Counted from the stretch's first letter, positions 46,181 to 55,341 are shown. The stretch: 64,000 bases of DNA from Kitasatospora sp. NBC_01266 (GCF_036242395.1 NZ_CP108458.1:5518001-5582000); one strand, 5' to 3'. Notes: a model not told the origin generated them from the letters alone. A program made the numbers and translations.

Positions 46181-49100
46181 ATGCTCAGCGCCGTGGAGCA
46201 GATCTCGGTCAGTCCTGTGTTCGTCGGCCGCGGCAGTGAGATCGCCTCACTGACCGCGGCGCTGCGCCGTGCCGCCGCCGGGCAGCCGCAGGCGCTGCTG
46301 GTGGGCGGCGAGGCGGGGGTGGGCAAGACCCGGCTGCTGGAGGAGTTCCTCTGCCGGGCGGAGCGGGACGAGCGGTCGGCCGCCGTCACCATGCTCGGCA
46401 ACTGCCTGGAGATCGGGGCCGAGGGCCTGCCGTACGCCCCGCTGGTCACCGCGCTGCGCCGGCTGCACCGGCGGCTGGGCCCGGAGCTGGAGCAGGCCGC
46501 GGAGGGCATGCAGGGTCAGCTCTCCCGGCTGCTGCCCGAGTTCGGCGAGGCCGACACCGAGCCCAACGACGAGTACGGCCGGGCCCGGCTGTTCGAGCAC
46601 ATCGGCCGGCTCTTCGAACGCCTCAGCGCCGAGCGCCCCCTGGTGCTGGCGATCGAGGACCTGCACTGGTCCGACCGCTCCACCCGGGAACTGCTCGGCT
46701 ACCTGATCAGCACCCTGCACCGGTCCCGGGTGCTGATCCTGGCTACCTACCGCACCGACGACCTGCACCGCCGCCACCCGCTGCGCCCCTTCCTCGCCGA
46801 GCTGGAGCGCCAACGCACCGTGCACCGGCTGGAGCTGAACCGGTTCGGCCGCCAGGAGGTGGCCGCCCAGCTGGCCGGCATCCTGGGCATCGAGGTGCCG
46901 GACCGCCAGCTGGTGGCCCGGATCCACCGCCGCTCCGAGGGCAACCCGTTCTTCGTGGAGGAGCTGGCCTGCTCCCACCAGGAGGGCTGCTCGGTGGGGT
47001 TGAGCGACTCGCTGCGCGACATCCTGCTGGTGCGGGTCGAGGCGCTGCCCGAGGAGGCCCAACGGGTGGTGCGGATCGCCGCCGAGGGCGGCTCGCGGAT
47101 CGAGCACCAACTGCTCGAAGCCGTGCTGGACGACCCCGAGGACGAACTGCTCGACGCGCTGCGCAGCGCGGTCGGCGCCAACATCCTGCAGCCCGACAAG
47201 GACGGCGAGGGCTACCGGTTCCGGCACGCGCTGGTCCGCGAGGCGGTTTCGGACGATCTGCTGCCGGGCGAGCGGACCCGGATCAACCGCCGCTTCGCCG
47301 AGGCCCTGGAGGCCGATCCGGCGCTGGTCGGCGGCGACCAGCGCCCGGCCCGGCTGGCCAACTACTGGTACCGCGCGCACGATCCGGCCCGCGCGCTGCC
47401 GTGCGCGCTGGACGCCGCCCGGGCCGCCCGGCGCCGCAACGCCTTCGCCGAGCAGCTCAGCCTGCTGGAGCGGGCCATCGAGCTGTGGGACGAGGTCACC
47501 GAGGAGACCCTGCGGGCCACCCTGCGCCCGCACGACTGGGCCGAGACCTACCCGCCGTGCGCCTGCGACCCCGAGGAGGGCGACCCCGGGTGCGAGCGGC
47601 TGCGGCTGGTGGACGTGCTGGCCGAGGCGGTGGTCGCGGCCCGCCAGGCCGGTGACCGGGAGCGCGGCCTGAGCCTGGCCAAGCGGGCGCTCAAGCTGGT
47701 GGACGAGAGCGAGAACCCGCTGCGCGCCGCCTGGTTCCGGATGAACCGGGCCCGGATGTTCGGCCACCTCAACCGGCCGGGCGGCGACCCGGAGTTGGCC
47801 CACGCGCTGCGCCTGGTGGAGGCGACCGGGCCGTCCGCGGTCAAGGCCGACGTGTACGCGCTGGTGGCCGGCCAGGCGCTGCTCCAGTACCCCACCGAGG
47901 CCGATCTGGTGGTCGCCGAGCAGGCGGTGGCGATCGCCCGCCAGGTCGGCTCGACCAGCGTCGAGCTGTTCGGCCGGATGACCGTGGGCTCGCTCTACGC
48001 CGAACTGGGCGACCCCGAGGGGGGTATCGCGATGCTGCGCGAGGCGATCGAGGGAGCCCGCCGGTTCGGGATCCCCGACCTGATCACCCGCGGCCTGAAC
48101 AACCTCGCCAGCCTGCTCGCCCAGCTGGGCCGGGCCGAGGAGGCCCTGGCAGCGGCCCGCGAGGGCCTCGCGGTGGCCGGCGACCTCGGCCTGCTGCGCA
48201 ACGCCGGGGCGATCCTGGCCGGCAACCTGGTCGAGTGCCTGCTGCTGGTCGGCCGCCCGGCCGAGGCGGCCCAGGTGCTGGCCGGCTGGGACGGCGACGG
48301 CCGCCCGGAGGTCTACGACCCGTTCCTGTACCGGCTGCGCGGCGAACTCGCGCTGCTGCGCGGCGATCTCGCGGCGGTCGAGGAGTGCCTGGCGCTGGCC
48401 AGGGTGGGGGACGGGCACCAGCCGCAGCACGCGCTGCCGGGAGCCCGGCTGGCGGTCGACCTGGCCGGCCGGACCGGGCACCCGCTGCGGGCCAGGGCCG
48501 TGCTGCTGGCTGCGCTGGACGGGCCGCGGCCGGGCCGGGCGTGCCTGCTGCTGCCGCTGCTGGCCCGGGCCGCCGCGGTGGAGGCCGACGCCCGCGGCCT
48601 GCCGGCCGCCGAAGCGGACCGGCCCGCGCTGCTGCGCCGGATCGCCGAGGAGCTGGCCGCGCTGCGCCCGCTGGCACCGCTGCACTGGGGCTGGCTGCGG
48701 CTGGCCGAGGCCGAGTTGGCCCGGGCCGCCGACTGCGACACCCCGGCGCACTGGGCCGCCGCCGTCGAACCGCTGCGGGCCACCGGGCTGCCCTACCCGC
48801 TGGTCCTGGCGCTGTTCGGCGCGGCCGGCGCGGCGGCGGCCGCGGGCGAGCGCGAGCAGGCCGGCGAACTGCTGCGCGAGGCGGCCGAGCTGGCCGAGCG
48901 GCGCGGCGACCGGGAGCTCGGTGCGCAGATCGCCAGGCTGGCCGAGCGGGCCGGGGTGGCCCGGCAGTTGCGGCCCACCGGGTCGGCGGCGCAGCCGCAG
49001 CTGCCGCCGCAGGGTCCGGCGGCCTTCCAGCTGACGCCCCGGGAGACCGATGTGCTGCGGCTGCTGGCCGAGGGGCGGACGAACCGGCAGATCGCCGAGG

Positions 49101-49252
49101 AGCTCTTCATCTCGCCGAAGACCGCCAGCGTGCACGTCTCCAACATCCTGGCCAAGTTGGAGGTCTCCGGGCGCGGCGAGGCGGCGGCCCTGGCCCACCG
49201 GCTGCGGCTCTTCCCGCAGGGCGGGCTGGTGCCGAGCGGAGGCGGCGCGTAG
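46181..49252 (+). CDS. Large ATP-binding LuxR-type regulator (LAL family)
   Basis: A protein of about 1023 residues. Near the N-terminus is an AAA/STAND ATPase domain: FVGRGSEIASLTAALRRAAAG, Walker A GGEAGVGKTRLLEEF, Walker B VLAIEDLHWSDRST. A long middle region of helical TPR-like repeats follows (about residues 380-930). The C-terminus is a LuxR HTH: LTPRETDVLRLLAEGRTNRQIAEELFISPKTASVHVSNILAKLEV. A Cys-rich patch CACDPEEGDPGCERL lies mid-protein. ATG 46181 or GTG 46193 could be the start. It lies between two unrelated genes, so its target is not apparent. Confidence 0.9.
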   Translation: MLSAVEQISVSPVFVGRGSEIASLTAALRRAAAGQPQALLVGGEAGVGKTRLLEEFLCRAERDERSAAVTMLGNCLEIGAEGLPYAPLVTALRRLHRRLGPELEQAAEGMQGQLSRLLPEFGEADTEPNDEYGRARLFEHIGRLFERLSAERPLVLAIEDLHWSDRSTRELLGYLISTLHRSRVLILATYRTDDLHRRHPLRPFLAELERQRTVHRLELNRFGRQEVAAQLAGILGIEVPDRQLVARIHRRSEGNPFFVEELACSHQEGCSVGLSDSLRDILLVRVEALPEEAQRVVRIAAEGGSRIEHQLLEAVLDDPEDELLDALRSAVGANILQPDKDGEGYRFRHALVREAVSDDLLPGERTRINRRFAEALEADPALVGGDQRPARLANYWYRAHDPARALPCALDAARAARRRNAFAEQLSLLERAIELWDEVTEETLRATLRPHDWAETYPPCACDPEEGDPGCERLRLVDVLAEAVVAARQAGDRERGLSLAKRALKLVDESENPLRAAWFRMNRARMFGHLNRPGGDPELAHALRLVEATGPSAVKADVYALVAGQALLQYPTEADLVVAEQAVAIARQVGSTSVELFGRMTVGSLYAELGDPEGGIAMLREAIEGARRFGIPDLITRGLNNLASLLAQLGRAEEALAAAREGLAVAGDLGLLRNAGAILAGNLVECLLLVGRPAEAAQVLAGWDGDGRPEVYDPFLYRLRGELALLRGDLAAVEECLALARVGDGHQPQHALPGARLAVDLAGRTGHPLRARAVLLAALDGPRPGRACLLLPLLARAAAVEADARGLPAAEADRPALLRRIAEELAALRPLAPLHWGWLRLAEAELARAADCDTPAHWAAAVEPLRATGLPYPLVLALFGAAGAAAAAGEREQAGELLREAAELAERRGDRELGAQIARLAERAGVARQLRPTGSAAQPQLPPQGPAAFQLTPRETDVLRLLAEGRTNRQIAEELFISPKTASVHVSNILAKLEVSGRGEAAALAHRLRLFPQGGLVPSGGGA

Positions 49253-49266
49253 TCCGGCGCACGGAC

Positions 49267-49288
49267 GCACGCGCCCCGGCGCGCGTGC
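49267..49288 (+). terminator. Possible terminator after LuxR-type gene
   Basis: GCACGCGC (49267-49274) pairs with GCGCGTGC (49281-49288) across 6 nt, 14 nt after the stop. It is short but very GC-rich. Confidence 0.45.
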
Positions 49289-49467
49289 CCCAGGGTGTGC
49301 GCTACGGCCAACCGGGCCGATCTGGTGGAAGCGGGTGCATATCCCTACTCTCGGACCATTACTCTAAGTTGAGTGCGTGTGTCATTGAGTGACCGAAGTG
49401 GTGCAGGGTACCCGCCGGGCTGCGTCGTCCGCGGTGTCCGTGGTGTCTGCGCAGGGGGAGGTGCCCG

Positions 49468-52400
49468 GTGAGCCGCACCGATGTCGTGCCGCAGAGCGAG
49501 GTCGTGCCCCCGAGCCCCGCGCCGCCGGCCCGTCCCCGCGAGGCGCCGGACACGCCGCCGCCGCGCCCGCTGCCACCGGCCGGGCGGCTGCCCGGGGCGC
49601 TGATCGCGCTGCTCTGCGCCGGATACGCGCTGGGCGCCGCCACCGGCTGGGGCGGCTCGGCCTCGCTCGCCCTCTTCATGGGCGACTTCGGGCTGGCCGG
49701 CGCGGCCCTGGCGGCGGCGCTCTCCTGCCTGGTGCACGGCTGCACGGTGCCGGGGTCGGCCCGCCCGGCCTGGCTGCTCTTCGGCCTCTCCTCGGTCTGC
49801 GTGGCGGTCGGCAACGGCACCTGGGGCTGGTACGAGGTGGTGCTGCGCACCGGCCTTCCCGCGGACTCGTTCGCCGACTACGCCTTCCTGCCGTTCGCCC
49901 CGCTGACCCTCACCGGCCTGCTGGTGCTGGCCCAGCGACCGCGCGGCGCGGCCGGCTGGCTCTGCCTGCTGCTGGACAGCTGGATGGTGGCCGGCTCGCT
50001 CTTCACGCTCAGTTGGAGCCTGGCGCTGGGCCGCGCGGCCGAGGGCGAGGTCGGCGACCCGTTGCGGGTGATCCACGAACTGGCCTACCCGGTACTGGAC
50101 ATCCTGATGGTCTCGCTGGTGGTGGGGCTGCGGTTCCGCGGTCGGGACAGCAACCGGGCCGCCGTGCACACCGCGATGCTGGGCCTGGCCGTCACGGTGG
50201 TCTGCGACGGCCTGTTCACCTCGCCCTCGGTGCAGGCCGGCTACCACTCGGGCTCGCTGCTGGACGCGGGCTGGTTCGCCGGCAGCCTGCTGCTCGCCTC
50301 GGCCCCGTGGTCGAGCCGCTGGCGGCGCGGCCGGCCCAGTCGCGAGCATCCCTCGGCCGGTGGCACGCCCCGGCGCCGGGTGGCCTCCACCTTCAGCGCC
50401 CTGACCCCGTACGCCGCCGCCGCGGTCTGCACCGCCGGCATTCTCTACAACGCTCTCGGGGGACATCCGATGGACCGGGTGGTGATCGTGGTCGCCTGCA
50501 CGGTGGGCCTGGCGCTGATCGTCCGTCAGGGCATCATGCTGCTGGACAACCTCTCGCTGGCCCAGGAACTGGCCCAGAAGGAGGCGCACTTCCGCTCGCT
50601 GGTGCAGGGGTCGAGCGACGTCATCATGATCACCGGCGCCAACGGCGTGCTCTCCTACGTCTCGCCGGCCGCGCTCGGCGTCTACAGCCGCGACCCCGAG
50701 GAGCTGGTCGGTGGCCGGCTGCTGGACCTGGTGCACCCCGAGGACACCGACCGGGTGATCGGCGAGGTCCGCCGCTTCCTGGCCCGCAGCCAGCGCTTCG
50801 CCCGGCAGCTCACCCACACCGCACCGGCCCGCAGCACCGAGCCGAGCGCCCGGGTGGAGTGCCGGATCAAGGCCGGCGGCGGCGAGTGGCTGCATGTGGA
50901 GTCCACCGTCAACCGCTACCGCGACGGGCTGATCCTGAACAGCCGAGACGTCACCGAACGGGTCAGACTGCAGGCCCAGTTGCAGCACAACGCCTTCCAC
51001 GACCCGCTCACCGACCTGCCCAACCGGGCGCTGTTCGCCGAGCGGCTGCGGGCCGCGCTGGGCGGGCGGGGCCCCCAGCCGCTCGGCGCGGAGTCCCCGC
51101 GCGAACACCCCTACCAGGAACCGGGCACCCGGGAGCCGGGCACGGTGGCCGTGCTCTTCCTCGACCTGGACGGCTTCAAGGCGGTCAACGACACCGTCGG
51201 GCACCAGGTCGGCGACCAGCTGCTGGTGCAGGCGGCCCGCCGGCTGCAGTCCACCGTGCGCTCCGGCGACACCGTGGCGCGGTTCGGCGGCGACGAGTTC
51301 GCGGTGCTGGTCTGCGGGCCGCTGGGCCGGCTGCGGGTCCAGGAGCTGGCCGAGCGGCTGCGCCTGGCGCTCTCCGAGCCGTACTGGATCGGCGGCACCG
51401 AACTGGCGGTGGCGGCCAGCATCGGGATCGCCTTCGGCCCGCGCGACCTCGACCCGTACGGGCCGCCGGTGGCGGAGGTGGCCACGCTGGCCGACGAACT
51501 GATGCGCGACGCGGACCTCGCGATGTACCGGGCCAAGTCGGAGGGCAAGGGCCGGGTGGTGCTCTACAGCCCCGCGATGCGCGCCGAGGTGGAGCACCGC
51601 CGGGAGCTGGACGACCGGCTGCGGCTGGCGGTGCGCGAGGGCAGCTTCGCGCTGCTCCACCAGCCCGTGGTCGACCTGCGCACCGGCGCGGTGTCGGGGG
51701 TGGAGGCGATCGCCCGCTGGCGCTCGGCCCAGGGCCTGCTGCTCACCCCGGCCGAGTTCCTGCGCGGCGCCGAGGCCGGCGACGCGGCGGGCCGGTTCAC
51801 CCGCTGGCTGCTGCAGCAGGCGATCACCGAGGCGGCGCTGCGCGGGGCGGCGCTCGGCAGCACCGGGCACGGCTCGGCGGGCGGGCTGCCGGTCACCGTG
51901 CGGCTGACCGCGGAGCGGCTCTGCGCGCCCGGCGTGCACGAGGTCATCGCCGGCGCGCTGCGCGACTGCGGGCTACCGCCCGAGCGGCTGGTGATCGAGC
52001 TGGCCAGGACCGGCTCGGATGCCGCCGTCGACGAGCTGGGTCGCAAGCTGGCCGCGCTGCGCCGGCTCGGGGTCGGCACGGCGCTGGCCGGGTTCGGGGC
52101 CGGCGGCGGCTCGCTGGGCGCGCTGGTGCGGCTGCCGTTCGACGCGCTCAAGCTGGACCGCGCCCTGGTGCAGGAGCTGGTCGAGAACCCGCGCAGCCGC
52201 GCGCTGGCCGGCCACGCGCTGCGGCTGGGCCGGGAGCTGGGGCTGGCCACCGCCGCCGAGGGGGTGGACCAGGAGCGCCAGGTGTCGGTGCTCCAGGAGC
52301 TGGGCTGCCGGCACGGGCAGGGCCTGGCCTTCGCCCAGCCGCTGGACGAGTTCCGGCTGCGCCGGGCGCTGATCCGCCGGCTCTATCCGCTGCCGCGCCC

Positions 52401-52671
52401 GCTCGGTGCCATCTCGGCCCGGCGGGCCTACCTGTCCGCCCCCGACCCCCGAGCGGGTGGCTGCGGTGACGCGGCGCCGTCCCGGGCCGCCCACCACCAC
52501 GGCGCCCAGGAGCCGCCGGAGCACCGGGCGCTGAACGGCTCTGGGCTGAACGGCCCCGGGCTGAATGCTCCCGGGCTGAATGCTCCCGGGTTGAACACTC
52601 CTGGGCTGAACAGTCCTGGTCAGGAGTCCATCGTGGGTCCGCATGGCGAGACGGCGATCCCACCTGCTTGA
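49468..52671 (+). CDS. Membrane PAS-GGDEF protein with degenerate EAL domain
   Basis: A 1067-residue protein from GTG 49468 (GGGGGAGG 7 nt upstream). Residues 45-360 hold about nine hydrophobic spans. A PAS domain follows (about 370-490: FRSLVQGSSDVIMITGANGV), then GGDEF (about 505-700) with the motif intact at 607-611 and LFLDLDGFKAVNDTVGHQVGD. In the EAL domain (about 715-970) Glu746 is kept (GVEAIARW), but the usual Asn is Arg812 and the DDFG pair is Ala874-Gly875 (ALAGFG). So cyclase activity is likely and phosphodiesterase activity unlikely. Its position before ilvB matches S. coelicolor SCO5511, from memory. The tail carries GLNxP repeats. Confidence 0.9.
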   Translation: MSRTDVVPQSEVVPPSPAPPARPREAPDTPPPRPLPPAGRLPGALIALLCAGYALGAATGWGGSASLALFMGDFGLAGAALAAALSCLVHGCTVPGSARPAWLLFGLSSVCVAVGNGTWGWYEVVLRTGLPADSFADYAFLPFAPLTLTGLLVLAQRPRGAAGWLCLLLDSWMVAGSLFTLSWSLALGRAAEGEVGDPLRVIHELAYPVLDILMVSLVVGLRFRGRDSNRAAVHTAMLGLAVTVVCDGLFTSPSVQAGYHSGSLLDAGWFAGSLLLASAPWSSRWRRGRPSREHPSAGGTPRRRVASTFSALTPYAAAAVCTAGILYNALGGHPMDRVVIVVACTVGLALIVRQGIMLLDNLSLAQELAQKEAHFRSLVQGSSDVIMITGANGVLSYVSPAALGVYSRDPEELVGGRLLDLVHPEDTDRVIGEVRRFLARSQRFARQLTHTAPARSTEPSARVECRIKAGGGEWLHVESTVNRYRDGLILNSRDVTERVRLQAQLQHNAFHDPLTDLPNRALFAERLRAALGGRGPQPLGAESPREHPYQEPGTREPGTVAVLFLDLDGFKAVNDTVGHQVGDQLLVQAARRLQSTVRSGDTVARFGGDEFAVLVCGPLGRLRVQELAERLRLALSEPYWIGGTELAVAASIGIAFGPRDLDPYGPPVAEVATLADELMRDADLAMYRAKSEGKGRVVLYSPAMRAEVEHRRELDDRLRLAVREGSFALLHQPVVDLRTGAVSGVEAIARWRSAQGLLLTPAEFLRGAEAGDAAGRFTRWLLQQAITEAALRGAALGSTGHGSAGGLPVTVRLTAERLCAPGVHEVIAGALRDCGLPPERLVIELARTGSDAAVDELGRKLAALRRLGVGTALAGFGAGGGSLGALVRLPFDALKLDRALVQELVENPRSRALAGHALRLGRELGLATAAEGVDQERQVSVLQELGCRHGQGLAFAQPLDEFRLRRALIRRLYPLPRPLGAISARRAYLSAPDPRAGGCGDAAPSRAAHHHGAQEPPEHRALNGSGLNGPGLNAPGLNAPGLNTPGLNSPGQESIVGPHGETAIPPA
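52531..52620 (+). repeat. Six 15-bp tandem repeats encoding GLN-x-P units
   Basis: Units of the form CTGAAnnnnCnCnGG occur six times without gaps, two of them (52561-52575 and 52576-52590) identical. They encode L-N-G-S-G, L-N-G-P-G, L-N-A-P-G twice, L-N-T-P-G and L-N-S-P-G in the disordered C-terminal tail of the GGDEF protein. Confidence 0.85.
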
Positions 52672-52704
52672 CACCGGCCCGCGCCGAGGAGGAAGGTCGG
52701 TGCC

Positions 52705-52746
52705 ATGCGCACCCGAATTCTCGTACTTGGCGGGCGCGTCGGCTGA
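52705..52746 (+). CDS. ilvB operon leader peptide
   Basis: A 13-residue open frame, MRTRILVLGGRVG, with a strong GAGGAGGAAGG ribosome site about 8 nt upstream. It contains Ile-Leu-Val-Leu in a row plus a later Val. It lies before ilvB and is followed by a terminator hairpin. Very similar leader peptides are known upstream of ilvB in Streptomyces. Stalling at the branched-chain codons when those aminoacyl-tRNAs are scarce should allow read-through into ilvBNC. No stable protein is expected. Confidence 0.88.
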   Translation: MRTRILVLGGRVG

Positions 52747-52786
52747 GCCAGGGCTGCTGTGCCCGCTCAAGACTGGCCGACGCGCC
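52733..52786 (+). promoter_or_regulatory. Leader hairpin overlapping end of ilv leader peptide
   Basis: GGCGCGTCGGC (52733-52743, last leader codons) pairs perfectly with GCCGACGCGCC (52776-52786), whose end abuts the terminator stem. A ribosome that reaches the leader stop codon would block this pairing, so it is a candidate switch element of the attenuator. Confidence 0.65.
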
Positions 52787-52787
52787 A

Positions 52788-52820
52788 CCCCTCGCATGCC
52801 CTGGGCACGAGGGGTTTTTT
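52788..52820 (+). terminator. ilvB attenuator terminator with T-tract
   Basis: CCCCTCG (52788-52794) pairs with CGAGGGG (52808-52814), with TGCC/GGCA stacked inside, followed by six T. A T-tract is rare in this genome type and fits a regulated terminator 41 nt after the leader-peptide stop and 107 nt before ilvB. Confidence 0.85.
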
Positions 52821-52927
52821 GTTGCACTCGCACGATCTGAACATCCCCCGAACACCGTTGTCACGCCAGTTCGTTTCGCCAGAAAATGGAACGAAGCGGA
52901 CAGCCTCCGGCGAAAGAAGACAGGCAG

Positions 52928-54781
52928 ATGACTGAGCACACGGCATCCCCCCGTCGTGGGGACCACCCGGCCGCCCCGTCCCCGGACGCTTCCGTGGCCG
53001 CCGAGACGATGACCGGCGCGCAGTCGCTCGTCCGCTCGCTCGAAGCCGTGGGCGCGGACACCATCTTCGGTATCCCGGGCGGCGCGATCCTGCCGGCGTA
53101 CGACCCGCTGATGGACTCGGTCAAGGTCCGGCACATCCTGGTCCGCCACGAGCAGGGCGCGGGCCACGCGGCCACCGGCTACGCGCAGGCGACCGGCAAG
53201 GTGGGCGTCTGCATGGCCACTTCGGGTCCGGGCGCGACCAACCTGGTCACCCCGATCGCCGACGCCTACATGGACTCGGTGCCGATCGTCGCGATCACCG
53301 GTCAGGTCTCCTCGAAGGCGATCGGGACGGACGCCTTCCAGGAGGCGGACATCTGCGGCATCACGATGCCGATCACCAAGCACAACTTCCTGGTGACCGA
53401 CCCGGCCGAGATCCCGCAGGTGATCGCCGAGGCCTTCCACATCGCCTCCACCGGACGTCCGGGCCCGGTGCTGGTCGACATCGCCAAGGACGCGCTGCAG
53501 TCCACCACCACCTTCCGCTGGCCGGTGGAGACCTCGCTGCCGGGCTACCGCCCGGTCACCAAGCCGCACGCCAAGCAGATCCGCGAGGCCGCCCGGCTGC
53601 TGGTCAACGCCCGCAAGCCGGTCCTCTACGTGGGCGGCGGGGTGCTCAAGGCGAACGCCACCGCCGAGTTGCGGATCCTGGCCGAGCTGACCGGCGCGCC
53701 GGTGGTCACCACCCTGATGGCGCTGGGCGCCTTCCCCGACAGCCACCCGCAGCACCTGGGCATGCCCGGCATGCACGGCAGCGTCCCGGCGGTCACCGCG
53801 CTGCAGAAGTCGGACCTGCTCTTCACCCTCGGCGCCCGCTTCGACGACCGGGTGACCGGCCGGCTGGACAGCTTCGCGCCGTTCGCCAAGGTCGTGCACG
53901 CCGACATCGACCCGGCCGAGATCGGCAAGAACCGCCCGGCCGACGTGCCGATCGTGGGCGACGCCCGCGAGGTGCTGGCCGATCTGATCGTCGCGGTGCA
54001 GGCCGAGCACGAGGCGGGCCGCAAGGGCGACTACGCCGACTGGTGGGTCAAGCTCAACGAGTGGAAGAAGACCTACCCGCTGGGCTACGAGCCGGCCCCG
54101 GCCGGGGAGTTGTCGCCGCAGCAGGTGATCGAGCGGATCGGTCAGCTGGTCGGTCCGGACGCCGTCTACGCGGCCGGCGTGGGCCAGCACCAGATGTGGG
54201 CCTCGCAGTTCATCAACTACGAGAAGCCGGCCAGCTGGCTCAACTCCGGTGGCGCGGGCACCATGGGCTACGCCGTCCCGGCCGCGATGGGCGCCAAGGC
54301 GGGCCGGCCGGAGTCGGTGGTCTGGGCGATCGACGGCGACGGCTGCTTCCAGATGACCAACCAGGAGCTGGTCACCTGCGCGCTGAACAACATCCCGATC
54401 AAGGTCGCGGTGATCAACAACGGTTCGCTGGGCATGGTCCGCCAGTGGCAGACGCTCTTCTACAACCAGCGCTACTCCAACACCGTGCTGCACGCCGGCC
54501 CCGACCATGACGGCAAGGAGCCGCCCGCCCAGGGCACCCGGATCCCGGACTTCGTGCTGCTCTCCGAGGCGATGGGCTGCGTGGGCCTGCGCTGCGAGCG
54601 CCCCGAGGACCTGGACGCGGTGATCAAGCAGGCGATGGAGATCAACGACCGCCCGGTGGTGATCGACTTCATCGTCCACCAGGACGCCATGGTCTGGCCG
54701 ATGGTCGCGGCCGGCACCAGCAACGACGAGATCCTCTTCGCCCGGGGCGTGCGCCCCGACTTCGGCGACGACCTCGACTGA
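52928..54781 (+). CDS. ilvB: Acetolactate synthase large subunit
   Basis: A 617-residue ThDP/FAD enzyme, first step of valine, leucine and isoleucine synthesis. ATG 52928 gives a Pro/Ala-rich lead, then TGAQSLVRSLEAVGADTIFGIPGGAILPAYDPL. The activating Glu is in RHEQGAGHAATGYAQATGK. The ThDP motif is WAIDGDGCFQMTNQELVTCALNNIPIKVAVINN. The upstream ribosome site is weak. Expression is probably controlled by the leader-peptide attenuator. Confidence 0.96.
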   Translation: MTEHTASPRRGDHPAAPSPDASVAAETMTGAQSLVRSLEAVGADTIFGIPGGAILPAYDPLMDSVKVRHILVRHEQGAGHAATGYAQATGKVGVCMATSGPGATNLVTPIADAYMDSVPIVAITGQVSSKAIGTDAFQEADICGITMPITKHNFLVTDPAEIPQVIAEAFHIASTGRPGPVLVDIAKDALQSTTTFRWPVETSLPGYRPVTKPHAKQIREAARLLVNARKPVLYVGGGVLKANATAELRILAELTGAPVVTTLMALGAFPDSHPQHLGMPGMHGSVPAVTALQKSDLLFTLGARFDDRVTGRLDSFAPFAKVVHADIDPAEIGKNRPADVPIVGDAREVLADLIVAVQAEHEAGRKGDYADWWVKLNEWKKTYPLGYEPAPAGELSPQQVIERIGQLVGPDAVYAAGVGQHQMWASQFINYEKPASWLNSGGAGTMGYAVPAAMGAKAGRPESVVWAIDGDGCFQMTNQELVTCALNNIPIKVAVINNGSLGMVRQWQTLFYNQRYSNTVLHAGPDHDGKEPPAQGTRIPDFVLLSEAMGCVGLRCERPEDLDAVIKQAMEINDRPVVIDFIVHQDAMVWPMVAAGTSNDEILFARGVRPDFGDDLD

Positions 54782-54807
54782 CCGCCCCTTCGACCTTCGA
54801 CCACGGA

Positions 54808-55341
54808 ATGAGCACCATGTCCAAGCACACCCTCTCCGTCCTGGTCGAGAACAAGCCCGGCGTGCTCGCCCGCATCGCCGCGCTGTTCTCCCGTCGGGGC
54901 TTCAACATCGACTCCCTCGCCGTCGGCCCGACCGAGCACCCGGACATCTCCCGGATGACCATCGTGGTCAACGTCGAGGACCTGCCGCTGGAGCAGGTCA
55001 CCAAGCAGCTCAACAAGCTGATCAACGTGATAAAGATCGTCGAACTCGACCAGTCCGCTGCGATCCAGCGGGAACTGGTCCTGGTCAAGGTCCGGGCCGA
55101 CAACGAGACCCGGTCCCAGGTCGTCGAGATCGTGCAGCTCTTCCGCGCCAAGACCGTGGACGTCTCGCCGGAGGCGGTGACCATCGAGGCCACCGGCAGC
55201 TCGGACAAGCTGGAGGCGATGCTGAAGATGCTGGAACCGTACGGCATCAAGGAGCTCGTCCAGTCGGGCCTGGTGGCCATCGGGCGCGGTGCCCGGTCGA
55301 TCACCGACCGCTCGCTGCGCGCCCTGGACCGCAGCGCCTGA
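54808..55341 (+). CDS. ilvN: Acetolactate synthase small (regulatory) subunit
   Basis: A 177-residue regulatory subunit with two ACT-type domains: KHTLSVLVENKPGVLARIAALFSRRGFNIDSLAVGPTEHPDISRM at the N-terminus and a second from about residue 80. It confers valine feedback on the large subunit. ATG 54808 or 54817 could be used; both have only GGA nearby. It is 26 nt after ilvB. Confidence 0.95.
   Translation: MSTMSKHTLSVLVENKPGVLARIAALFSRRGFNIDSLAVGPTEHPDISRMTIVVNVEDLPLEQVTKQLNKLINVIKIVELDQSAAIQRELVLVKVRADNETRSQVVEIVQLFRAKTVDVSPEAVTIEATGSSDKLEAMLKMLEPYGIKELVQSGLVAIGRGARSITDRSLRALDRSA

Noticed and set aside
46247..49270. 1007-codon leftward frame opposite the LuxR-type gene
   Set aside because: Antisense shadow: Gln/Gly/Pro/Arg-rich with no motif, whereas the rightward frame has Walker A/B and a LuxR HTH.
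52531..52620. Tandem repeats considered as a CRISPR or minisatellite
   Set aside because: Units are 15 bp, contiguous, without spacers, and in frame within a protein tail; not a CRISPR array.
52668..52673. TTGACA overlapping the end of the GGDEF gene as -35 box for the ilv leader
   Set aside because: No acceptable -10 sequence is found 16-19 nt downstream, so I did not call a promoter.
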